DNA from: Mesostigma viride
Taxonomy: Eukaryota > Streptophyta > Mesostigmatophyceae > Mesostigmatales > Mesostigmataceae
DNA: 64,000 nucleotides
Direction of reading: 5' to 3'
Assembly (NCBI GenBank): GCA_009746045.1
Contig: RPFO01001313.1
Location: 186,001 to 250,000 of the forward strand
The notes under the pieces were generated by a model. That model saw only the letters and a list, made by a program, of their open reading frames with translations. It was not told the DNA's origin and searched no databases. Every line of letters begins with the position of its first letter. The stretch's first letter is position 1. Made by a program: the position numbers and the translations under genes. This document shows positions 36,018 to 64,000 of the stretch, one piece after another.

Positions 36018-37263
36018 CATCCATCCATCCATAGTTCCATCCATAGTTCCATCCATCCATCCATCCATCCATCCATCCATCCACCCACCCACCCACCCAC
36101 CCACCCACCCACCCACCCACCCACCCACCCACCCACCCACCCACCCACCCACCCACCCACCCACCCACCCACCCACCCACCCACCCACCCACCCACCCAC
36201 CCACCCACCACACCCACCCACCCACCCACCCACCCACCCACCCACCCACCCACCCACCCACCCACCCACCCACCCACCCACCCACCCACCCACCCACCCA
36301 CCCACCCACCCATCCACCCACCCACCCACGTACCCACCCACCCACCCACCCACCCACCCACCCACCCACCCACCCACCCACCCACCCACCCACCCACCCA
36401 CCCACCCACCCACCCACCCACCCACCCACCCACCCACCCACCCACCCACCCACCCACCCACCCATGCACCCACCCACCCACCCACCCACCCACCCACCCA
36501 TGCCCACCCACCCACCCACCCACCCACCCACCCACCCACCCACCCACCCACCCACCCACCCACCCACCACACCCACCCACCCACCCACCCACCCACCCAC
36601 CCACCCACCCCCACCCACCCACCCACCCACCCACCCACCCACCCACCCACCCACCCACCTGACCCACCCACCCACCCACCCACCCACCCACCCACCCACA
36701 CCCACCCACCCACCCACCCACCCACCCACCCACCCACCCACCCACCCACCCACCCACCCACCCACCCACCCACCCACCCACCCACCCACCCACCCACCCA
36801 CCCACCCACCCACCACCCACCCACCACCCACCCACCCACCACCCACCCACCCACCCACCCACCCACCCACCCACCCACCCACCCACCCACCCACCCACCC
36901 ACCCCATCCATCCATCCATCCATCCATCCATCCATCCATCCATCCATCCATCCATCCATCCATCCATCCATCCATCCATCCATCCATCCATCCATCCATC
37001 CATCCATCCATCCATCCATCCATCCATCCATCCATCCATCCATCCATCCATCCATCCATCCATCCATCCATCCATCCATCCATCCATCCATCCATCCATC
37101 CATCCATCCATCCATCCATCCATCCATCCATCCATCCATCCATCCATCCATCCATCCATCCATCCATCCATCCATCCATCCATCCATCCATCCATCCATC
37201 CATCCATCCATCCATCCATCCATCCATCCATCCATCCATCCATCCATCCATCCATCCATCCAT
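36018..37263. repeat. 1.25-kb tetranucleotide array: (CCAT)n, (CCCA)n, (CCAT)n
   Basis: CCAT units with GTTCCATCCATA breaks to 36081, CCCA units with sparse slips to 36903, then nearly pure CCAT to 37263. It starts directly on the TTAATTAATTAA tail of one retroelement and ends at the 3' hairpin of another in the same orientation. Confidence 0.97.
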
Positions 37264-37395
37264 CGGTGTTAATTATGCTCCGTGACTCCCCAACGGGAGC
37301 ACGAGTTTAATTAATTAATTAATTAATTAATTAATTAATTAATTAATTAATTAATTAATTAATTAATTAATTAATTAATTAATTAATTAATTAAT
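37264..37395 (+). mobile_element. Solo retroelement 3' terminus with an 88-bp (TTAA)n tail
   Basis: GCTCCGTGACTCCCCAACG with GGGAGCACGAG (37277-37306), then about 22 TTAA units. No UTR or coding part precedes it, only the tetranucleotide array. Confidence 0.85.
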
Positions 37396-37590
37396 ACGAG
37401 CCATAATCTTGTGATCGCCAGTCTGACTGACTGACACTGCCATTTGACTTCATGAAAGCCCACGTAGTTGTGCAAAAATTAGGAGCTTACGTTATGAACC
37501 ATGCGGCAAACATGCAAATTAATTAATTGGTTGATCGATGTTTCAAATTAGGAAAATGCCCAGTAGCCGGATGCTGGGCCGGTAAGGAAC
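37396..37590. other. No feature recognised
   Basis: Short AT-rich stretch with one AATTAATTAATTGG run; no frame. Confidence 0.4.
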
Positions 37591-38010
37591 GGGAGCCATC
37601 AAGGAGGAAGAGGTCTGGCAGATTGTCGTGACCGACCGCCAGGGCCTCTGTCTCCTTGCTGATCTCGAGCCCCACGTACCACGTGGTTCTCAATGGCTAG
37701 TAGGCAGGCAAGCCAGGTCTGCAACTCTGCACGTGCTCTACGTACCCCCGAGGAGGGTGGTTTCGTCGGCGTAAATAATTTCCGCTAGCACCGTGTGTCA
37801 GCCCCACCGTACCAACGCCGGTTGGCTACCAGCACCCCGGGTTTCCGACTCGTCATGCGAGCAAAACGCTTGCGCGCTTGGGTCATCACGTAGTCCATCA
37901 CAAGGATGGACAACTATGGCGAGAGCACGCAGCCGCCTTGCCACACTCCCTTTGGGAGAGGGCATGGGGGTGTGGGCCCACGTCCGAAGTGCGCACCGAG
38001 GTGGCTGACC
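37590..38010 (-). pseudogene. Reverse transcriptase fragment
   Basis: Minus strand: a damaged SILVMDYVM (motif B side, 37900-37870), then LAEIIYADETTLLGG around 37795-37745 (YADD changed to YADE), then a KETEALAV-like stretch to 37620. It is a relic of the same ORF2 type as at 38481-39520. Confidence 0.65.
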
Positions 38011-38029
38011 CTTCTTTAATTAGTCTGGT

Positions 38030-38470
38030 ACGTGTCCCCGTTGGGGGACCACGGAGCACTGAATTCCCCAGTTTAAGATATAGTGGACGTCTCCCCAAGA
38101 GGTCAATATGTACATGTATGTCCACATGCAGCTAGTCTAAAATATGGGCCTCAAGTGAGGCCTCGGGCTAATCTTGCCCGCAAACTATGCCTACCATGCT
38201 TTTTATATTTCCTAGGACCCACAGTTGGGGGGTCGTAGGACTTCTTTGACAATGTTCGCCCAACGCTGCTTGTCCTGCATATCCGACCATATCGGTTTTC
38301 ACCTTTGCGGCGTGCCAAATCAGAATATACGCTTGGCTGATCGCGATAGTACCGGCTACGCCCCCTTCTAATAAAGAAGGTTCCAGCCGTGTTTGAACAG
38401 CCCGTCTCACGTTGCGAGACTGAACAAGTCTCGCGTGCAGACACGTGTGTAGTACTCCTACACACACAGA
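38030..38470 (-). mobile_element. Retroelement 3' UTR with variant terminal hairpin
   Basis: GTGTCCCCGTTGGGGGACCA (hairpin with CAAC loop in sense) at 38033-38052, then about 400 bp without a gene. The piece TTTTCACCTTTGCGGCGTGC (38294) recurs at 39793. Confidence 0.5.
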
Positions 38471-38480
38471 TCTCGAATGA

Positions 38481-39520
38481 TTTAATTAATTAATTAATAG
38501 ACACGTGACTGCGTCACGTGAGCATAAGTCCTCAGTGGGAGGGGAACATGGGATGGAATGGATGGTATAAGCTATCTAGGTCCTAGTTACAGGGGTGTGG
38601 GCACCGCGGCCCGAATCGCTATGAATGCCATACTTGGTCACGCGCGGAGCCCCCACAGGCTTGGGGGTGGTCTCCTTCATCACTACTTGCCATCTATCCT
38701 TGCGCACCATCTGCCTCCATATTACAGACAAACCAGGAGGCTGCCCGGGGGTGAGCCCGTCACGTCTAGTGTAGCACATGTCCATGCCGAGTCTATCACG
38801 AAAAGTCCACGGGTGGCGGCCCTGCCGCGCGCCGGGCCGGGGGCACGCCAGGTTAGGACATATCGCCCAGGCTGGGCGGGCTTGGTGCCAGCTAGTCTAT
38901 CTGAGGTATCTACCTGATCTGTGCGGGCCAGGTGCCCGGCTAGCGGGCCCAGGCGCCTGTGCCTAATAATGTGGGAAACATAGGGCAAATCAGCGTACAA
39001 ATCCTCATTACTAATGTGCAAACCAAAGGGGAGGTTAAGGGCCTTGCGCAGCATCTTGGTGACGGCGCCGTCGAGTCGTTGCTCCAGCTCCTGCGTCAGT
39101 GCCCACGTCTCGGCGCCGTAGGTCAGGATCGTCAGAATGACGACCTTGAAGAGGTCACGCTTGACGATCCGGGGTAGGGCGGGGTTGCTCCACCAGCGGC
39201 GGTGGTCATGGAGGTGCGCCCACGCCATGCCGATCCGTGTCGTCATGTCGTCCTCGCAGTCGGGAAGCCAACTGCCGAGCAGCTTGAAGCGGCCTGAAGG
39301 AGGGTAGTTGACCTCGGCATCGTCTCGGAGGCGGAGTGTGGGTGGGGGCCCTGCCATGCCGAGGGCCAGGGCCTCCGTTTTGGGGCTGATTTCTAGACCA
39401 ACCGCCCGAGCCTCGAGCGCCAGGCAGTCCAGCCAAAGTTGGGCAGACTCCGGCTTCTCGATGAGCGTGATGTCGTCGGCATAAATGAGGTCAGCTAGTA
39501 AATTCTGCTTGTTAGTCAGC
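38481..39520 (-). pseudogene. Retrotransposon ORF2 3' part with TTAA tail
   Basis: From about 39510 down to 38722 one frame is open: LLADLIYADDITLIEKPESA, ...EISPKTEALALGM..., FKLLGSWLPDCEDDM, LTYGAETWALTQELEQRLDG, HIIRHRRLGPLAGHLARTDQ, RPAQPGRYVLTW-like end. It starts at RT motif C, so it is 5'-truncated, but this part is undamaged. The 3' end has the CACGTGAC-GCA-GTCACGTG stem-loop (38500-38520) and a TTAATTAATTAATTAA tail. Confidence 0.88.
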
Positions 39521-39584
39521 CCCCCTTCCCCAAGCTCGTTCGTGATCGCTAGGCCAGGGGCACGGCCTGCAATGATTTATCTAG

Positions 39585-39800
39585 TACCAAATCCGAAAGG
39601 CTTGCATCACTCCCCGGAAAGCAGAACTTTTGCGGATGACTGTAGGTGTAAGTTGGCGATGCCCTAGGATCCGGAGACGTCCGTCCTATAGTCAGCGAAA
39701 GTTGGTGCGAGAGGTCCCCAGTTCGATTCCGGTCGGATTCATTTGCAGATCGCGTTTTCCGCGTTTTCCGCGGACCGGCACTGAACGCAAATGGTTTTCA
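39585..39800 (+). other. Possible tRNA-derived (SINE-like) relic
   Basis: CCCAGTTCGATTCCGG at 39717-39732 resembles an internal pol III B box, and TCGGATT after it could pair with AATCCGA at 39592. The spacing is far too long for a plain tRNA and the T stem is imperfect. I would not call a tRNA. Confidence 0.2.
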
Positions 39801-39829
39801 CCTTTGCGGCGTGCCAAATCAGAATATCG

Positions 39830-40509
39830 GAGTAAGAGGGGTTGAGCGGATGACGCCAACAGCGTCTTTGCTCTGCATGTCAGCTAAAATCATGTCGCGG
39901 TATGTCCAATGTTGGCCACCACGTCGCCTAAGCATGGCAGGGCCTGACCATGTCAGAAGATATCTCCCGGGCTGGCCAGTCCGCAAGGAACCAGCAGGGC
40001 CCTCATCTGTATCAACCTGATTAGTACGGGCTAGATGGCCAGCAAACTGTTGTAGTCTACGCTGCCTAGCTAATAATATCGGACACACGGGGCATCCCAT
40101 CATACAACTCTGCCAAGTGGCGGTGTTCGCCGTACTTCACCCCCAAGATATACTGAAGCATCCTAGTTACTGTTCCATTCAATCTGGACTCCAGATGTTC
40201 AGTGAGTGTCCAGGCTTCCGCCCCATAGGTCAGAATAGTAAGAACAAGAACCTTGAAAAGATCCCGTTTCCAGCCAGCGCTCACGTCCTTGGCGTGCCAC
40301 ACTCTGTCTAATTTACGCAAAGCCATCCATGCAAGACCTATGCGTGTGTCGATGTCATCCTCGGTGTTAGGAAGCCAACTGCCCAAGAGTTTAAAACGCT
40401 CAGTATAGGGAACTGCTATGCCGTCCAGGTGTAAAAGCGGTGGGGGGCGACCATCAAGCCCCAAGGCCATCGTATACAGACCCTTCATACAGTTTGTGTA
40501 TGACTGCAA
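39830..40509 (-). pseudogene. Third family of ORF2 C-terminal fragment
   Basis: 40509-40070: LHLDGIAVPYTERFKLLGSW, TRIGLAWMALRKLDRVW, LTYGAEAWTLTEHLESRLNG, YILGVKYGEHRHLAELYDGM. After a frameshift near 40085: RQRRLQQFAGHLARTNQVDT and GQPGRYLLTWSGPAM. Diverged from the copy at 38722. No RT catalytic motifs present. Confidence 0.85.
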
Positions 40510-40739
40510 CTAGGCGTGCGGGAATCCGGAACAGAGCCAGAACGTGCCATGGTTAGTTGGATGATGCAAACTGGACATTCTTAGCCATCCCATGTGCAGC
40601 GCCAACGCAGGGTAGAACGTAACCATGCATGCCTCTCTAGCCTAACCAGTAGCCAACAGACATCCGCCAGCCTAGCTGTGCGATTCGCCTAGCACTGCTG
40701 GTTTGCTCACGTCGATCTCCATAGCAATGTAATGCTCAC

Positions 40740-40915
40740 ACGGGTCATATTGCACCCACAGGGGATGCCGGATCGTTTCGACGGGTCCGATTGTGCACCC
40801 TGTGGCATGAGGAGAGGGAGGGGTCTCTGCCCTTTCTTCCTGTTGTGCACACTCAGGGATTAAAAGCACTGTGGTGCTCCGTGGCTCCCCGACGGGAGCA
40901 CGTGTTTAATTAATG
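40740..40915 (+). mobile_element. Retroelement 3' terminus, plus strand
   Basis: About 175 bp related to 35800-36005: GGGTCTCTGCCCTTTCT, GGGATTAAAAGCACT, CTCCCCGACGGGAG hairpin (loop CGAC instead of CAAC) and a short TTAATTAAT tail. Confidence 0.75.
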
Positions 40916-40984
40916 CCACTGTACCCTTGGGCCAGTGGGCGCGGTGGCCCACCAGCAAGTCCAGCAAAATCATGCATATGTTTA

Positions 40985-41465
40985 TAGTACACAAGGAGAC
41001 TTTGCTAGCTGACCTCGTCTACGCGGACGACATTGACGCTTATTGAGACGCCTGCGTCGGCCCAGCTGGCTCTGGCTGGACTACCTGGCCCTTGACCATG
41101 ACACCGAGGTACCCTACCTCGGCCGCTGCAAGCTGCTCGGCATCTAGGGCTAGTACCCCACTTAGAGGACGACATGAAGACCCGGATGGACATGGCGTGG
41201 GGGCACCTCCAGGAGCACTGCGCCGCTGGTGGAGCAACCCCGCCTTGCCCCGGATGATCAAACGCGACCTTTTCAAGGTGGTGATTCTGACGGTCCTCAA
41301 CCTACGGCGCGGGGGCTTGGACTGTTGACATGCACAGGAGATGGAGGCTCCGCTCGACGGCGCTGTCACCAAGATGCTGCGTAGGGCGCTCAATATACCA
41401 TACAGTTTGCATGTTAGCAGTGAGATTTGTATGCGGATTTTTCCTTTTGTTTCCCACATTCTTAG
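40985..41465 (+). pseudogene. ORF2 fragment, plus strand, decayed
   Basis: LADLVYADDIDAY-stop (41008-41046), WLDYLAL and CKLLG-like pieces, RMDMAWGHL, NPALPRMIKRDLFKVVILTVL, then LDGAVTKMLRRALNI to about 41460 in shifting frames. The order matches the copy at 38722-39510. Confidence 0.75.
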
Positions 41466-43400
41466 CTAAGCACAACAGCACATAGAAAAAAACATGGGAG
41501 GGAGAATTCCTATGCAGGAGCAGAACGTAGCATGAAAGTGAAATGTCGAAACTGGCATGAGCTGAGCCAATATCAGGCTGATGCAATTATACCTGCAGAA
41601 GTGACATATTACTCAGAGAAATATGGCTTTTACTCAGAGTTGAGTGGGCGCATTTTCTCCAAGAAAGATTGCTTCTAGCCAGAGCACGCGCCCTGCTTGG
41701 CTTCAGTTTTGTCGCTTGGTCTGAAGCCAAGCAGGCGCCAGCCTTCAATCCTGGGTTAGCATACCACTATTTATTCTGGTTCATTTATACATCACCCACA
41801 TTGATCTATCTGGAGGATGTAAGAAAGCAACCACCACCCACAGCGGTCAATTATAGCACAAAAGACAGGTTTCTGCATCCTGAAGATAGGTGTAACGGGC
41901 CTCATGGCTTTTCCTAGTAGAGATGGCTCTCATCCAAGCACCAGATTGGGAGGCGTGCAGGAAATCCCAGCCCTGCAGCCCTCGCCCTAAGCTCTTTTCT
42001 CAGCCAAGCTTGGCGGGACTTCTACAGTGGGCGACACATCAACTTACAATCAAGTTCATTGCATGGCTGGCCCACCGTGGCGAGACAAAATTAATACACA
42101 CGGAAGCAATGCGCTCATGTCGCTTTGGGAACAAGGAGGTCGCTCGAAGCCAGCGACGGCTGAGCTAGCTACCGAATCTGCCACTACCGCCAATGGAATG
42201 GCAATAAACATATGCAGGGTCCCTCTGCAGAAAATCGACTAGCTATGGCGGGGGTGGGAAGAAGGGATGAGGATGCGTCCAGAAGAAATACGTAACCCCG
42301 GCAAATTGGTGACAAACTGAATGCCAACATTTCGTGCATGCAAGTGACTTTCTAGATCAATTAATTAAGCCAAACCTCGTGTATAGCACGTCCGAATAGG
42401 AAAATGAGATGCGATTTCGGTATACGGCTTCCCAAACGACTGAAAAACATTTAAAACACTTTTAGCGGTAATAATACGCACATTACGTACCTATCGGTGG
42501 TACTGGTAGTTGTTGTAGTAGGGAAACGAGATAAAAAGGCCAGAAAATACATACATTTTGGCGCGCATCTGACTGCGTCGCACCAATGACGCACGTTAAC
42601 CTGAACATTGAACAATCATGTCAAAACTCGAGAGATCGTGCGACGCCAAGGCATACGTCACAGTCCTGTGCTTCGTCAGACACCCGGCATCTAACCGCCA
42701 TCCAAACAAAATCAGCTTGCGAGTTTAACGGCTTGAACGCCCATGTGACAACTGGGAATTGGATTGGGAAATGATGGGAACCTTGCTCTGAACAAGCCAA
42801 CAGAGATTACCGAATAGATCCTGGTTGCCCCTCATGCTAGAGATCAATTATCAGATCAATTATCGCCGCTGCGGGCCCGACCTCAGCAGTCAGCCGGGCC
42901 GCCACGAAATTCGCTATCCGGTGTCGGTGGGTTCTGTGCGCACCAACACATCACAGTTACATTGCCAATCAAAGGGGCACGTGGTCTTGCCTCCTGAACA
43001 GCATAAAAGTTGGCGCCACGTGGCTTTCTACCGGCTGGAATAATACAACAAAGAGTGATCAGTCATCGGCTCTTCAGTGGCCTCGCCTGTGCCTGGACGT
43101 AAATGGCAATGAAGAACTGGCCGACGCTGAATTGGTTAAGTTGGCTACCGATGCGGCACAGCGGCAGGCGACAAATACCGCATTCCCCAGACAACTCAAT
43201 GTCCAGGAGCCAGTGGTGCACGACACGTACCTGCTTCAAGCAAGGCTGCTTCAAACAAGATCTTGCCAAGCGGGAACCAAATTGTCGTCAACTAGTATCA
43301 CCTCAGCAGTCAGCCCAGGCAATGGGGTCTTAAACATGCACGGAGCCGGCTGCTAAAAGCTCGGCTCTATTTCAACCACGAGCCATATTCACAAACGGCT
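41466..43400. other. Intergenic, no gene recognised
   Basis: About 1.9 kb of moderate GC without repeats or convincing coding signal. A stretch near 43080-43356 stays open in one frame (NGNEELADAELVKLATDAAQ region) but matches nothing I know and may belong to the 5' region of the cyclase gene downstream. Confidence 0.4.
41688..41738. other. Hairpin with 18-19 bp stem
   Basis: GCGCCCTGCTTGGCTTCAG and CTGAAGCCAAGCAGGCGC are inverse complements apart from one bulged C, with a 14-nt loop. No T-run follows. It could be a small-RNA-like foldback or a chance local inversion. Confidence 0.7.
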
Positions 43401-43402
43401 CC

Positions 43403-43897
43403 ATGCCTGTTTCAGGCTCTCACACCCCACCGGGAAGCTTGGTGAATGGAGGGGTATGCAGTGCGCGCAGCATCGAAGGAAATGAGATGATATTGGCGGA
43501 CATGTCCGAGGAAGAACCCGTTTCTGACCCTCGCGAGCTTTCCGAGATTGCCGGTTCTGAGGTCGTAAGCGGGCAGACCGCTAACCAGTTATCTACGTCT
43601 GTTCTCACTAGCGCCTGCCTTCTTACGGGCAATCACATGGACTCTCTCTCGAACCCGTTCGCGGTGAGCGGTCGTGAGGGCAGAGGTCGGCGCGATTCAA
43701 GTGAGGAATTTTGGCGGCCTTCCATAGCCCTAAAGGATCGCGACCGGGTGTGCATGACAACGCGATCATTACCAGTGTCAATGGTTGTCCTCACACTATT
43801 TGCCCGTGAGTGGGTTACGGCCGTTAAGGTTTTATGGCTCGCAGTGTTGAAATTTCGTGCACCGGACCAGTTCGCAGTCCTTAACTGTTCTCGTTAG
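43403..43897 (+). CDS. Hypothetical 164-aa frame, possible N-terminal exon of the second cyclase
   Basis: Open from ATG 43403 to TAG 43897. The first 130 residues are polar and acidic (ILADMSEEEPVSDPRELSEI), then comes a more hydrophobic end (SMVVLTLFAREWVTAVKVLW). A reading just after the stop is membrane-like (LAVLLAGLMVSFFGSIW). Receptor cyclases of this plan have a short cytosolic N-terminus and a first membrane helix ahead of the sensor region, which these could supply. The next secure exon (45104) needs a phase-2 junction that I cannot place. Confidence 0.3.
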   Translation: MPVSGSHTPPGSLVNGGVCSARSIEGNEMILADMSEEEPVSDPRELSEIAGSEVVSGQTANQLSTSVLTSACLLTGNHMDSLSNPFAVSGREGRGRRDSSEEFWRPSIALKDRDRVCMTTRSLPVSMVVLTLFAREWVTAVKVLWLAVLKFRAPDQFAVLNCSR

Positions 43898-45103
43898 TTG
43901 TGCTTGGCTGTGCTACTGGCTGGCTTGATGGTGTCCTTCTTTGGTTCAATATGGAAAAGTAACGGCAAGCATATTGCTCGCACTACGCTCAAGCAACTCA
44001 AAACCTATGTTTTTTGCTGCTCTGCGCTATTGCGTTTGCACTTGCACGTTGCATGGGCTGGACCGGCGGCGACGCGACACAGTCGTCATCGTTGCGAACT
44101 TCGCCCTCTTCTTTGTCATCCGGAAACTGGGGCGTGACTGGGCGGCAGAATCTTTCCAGCGCTTTGGGTACGTCTCTCCCCTGGCTGTCTTTGCCGGTAC
44201 GTCTCTTGAATCTCCCCTGGCCGACTCTGGCACTTTCCTTGCCATGCGTAATCTCTGGGAGGTCCCCGTGCAAGTGTGATTGGTGACTAGGAAAGACGAG
44301 AGATTCCGGGGACCCGGATTTGTTTCCATTTTCCGTTCATTTCTAGTTCCCGGCCTCGGGCGCGGCGCTTTGAACCTGGACTGGTCCAGATCTGACTGGA
44401 AAGCGCCACCAAAGGTCAGTCATGACCGACCTTTGGGAACAAATCTTGTTCATGCCCAGAGAATATTGGTGAACCGGGATACCTTGCGCGCGCCGGTTTT
44501 CCGGTCACGGTCGTACGATGTCGTATGCCTCCAAAACATTTTTGCATGCCGCGTCACCATTTCGCTTCAGCGAGCACAGAATCAAGACCCAAAACGGGGA
44601 TGTTGCTTTCCGGGTACGCGGAAGCTTGAGCTAAAAGCGGCTCGCGGGCCATAAGTTGTTCCAATCCCCCTCACAATCCGAACCGAAAACGGAAACGGAA
44701 ATGGAAATGGTTTTCCGGAATCTCTCGAGAATTGGAGGGTCGGCTGAGTTGGGGTTGGTTCAAGAGTGCAGGTCCCAACAGCCCCAATTTTCGGTCCCAA
44801 TCTTTGTCTGGTAACGTTAGCAAGTAACCATGCGTTTGCGGTGCTGGCAGCAGCCACCCCTCTTGTTCCCTCCCAACAGCCCATTTCGGGGCCTTGGAAC
44901 TCGGTCGCTGCGGGCGGCATGGCGGTGCGTGCTTTGTTGCCTTGGTCGCGTCATGGCTGCCGTCGCTGTGCCACCACAGTCGCAGCCTGACAGCTTCGCA
45001 AAGCAACCACTGTGCCAGACTTGTAGCGATTCGCCAGTGCCTGACCACCCCTTTTCGTGACCCCATCTGCCCTCCCCCCCCCCCCCCCCCCCCCCTCCTG
45101 CAG

Positions 45104-64000
<18,897 letters not shown>

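Noticed and set aside
36004-37263. Minus-strand frames of about 415 codons of MDGW and GWVG repeats
   Set aside because: Pure translation of (CCAT)n and (CCCA)n tracts, equally open in three frames.
37898-38125. Independent small gene on the minus strand
   Set aside because: It is the shifted frame of a reverse transcriptase relic.

Overview
This window is nuclear DNA of a eukaryote. Its genes are split by canonical GT-AG introns, it carries several non-LTR retrotransposon families, and much of it is simple repeat, minisatellite or satellite. There is no sign of bacterial operons, rRNA or CRISPR. GC-rich exons, class III cyclases with a bacterial-type receptor layout, and a TOC/Kangaroo-like split-direct-repeat element suggest a unicellular alga or related protist. 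The species cannot be fixed from this sequence.

Layout: 1-8544 holds the last seven exons of a receptor-type class III nucleotidyl cyclase (plus strand; the 5' part lies left of the window). 45104-64000 holds most of a second, paralogous cyclase gene on the same strand, with a dCache-like sensor region, a membrane segment, a HAMP-like linker and a catalytic domain. It runs off the right edge inside the exon that matches exon 5 of the first gene. Shared exons have the same lengths and phases in both genes. The introns have been rebuilt by local duplication and repeat growth, including an array of about 93 copies of a 61-bp unit.

Between the two genes (8545-43400) I recognise essentially no host genes. 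There is a dense nest of mobile DNA. Non-LTR retrotransposon ORF2 pieces occur on both strands (11890-14306, 14804-15290, 18255-19320, 19445-19735, 37590-38000, 38481-39520, 39830-40509, 40985-41465). Tails carrying a restriction-like endonuclease domain form a large inverted duplication (15296-18058). There are ORF1-only retroelements with target-site duplications, one essentially full length (29792-31759, encoding a 448-aa ORF1 protein).

One broken ORF1-only copy on the plus strand (19737-36017) is split by a 14.66-kb insert (19999-34656). The insert has exact 20-bp terminal inverted repeats and inverted subterminal octamer arrays. Inside its right end sits a 1.96-kb element with the A1-internal-B1A2-B2 layout of DIRS/PAT-type tyrosine-recombinase retrotransposons (32516-34478). 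It sits in a satellite unit without a target-site duplication.

The most unusual signals are: (1) short decayed copies of exon edges, splice site included, lying in most introns of both cyclase genes; (2) the DIRS-like and 14.66-kb nested elements; (3) ORF1-only retroelements of several subfamilies that share a 3' mini-hairpin with a CAAC loop followed by a short-repeat tail.
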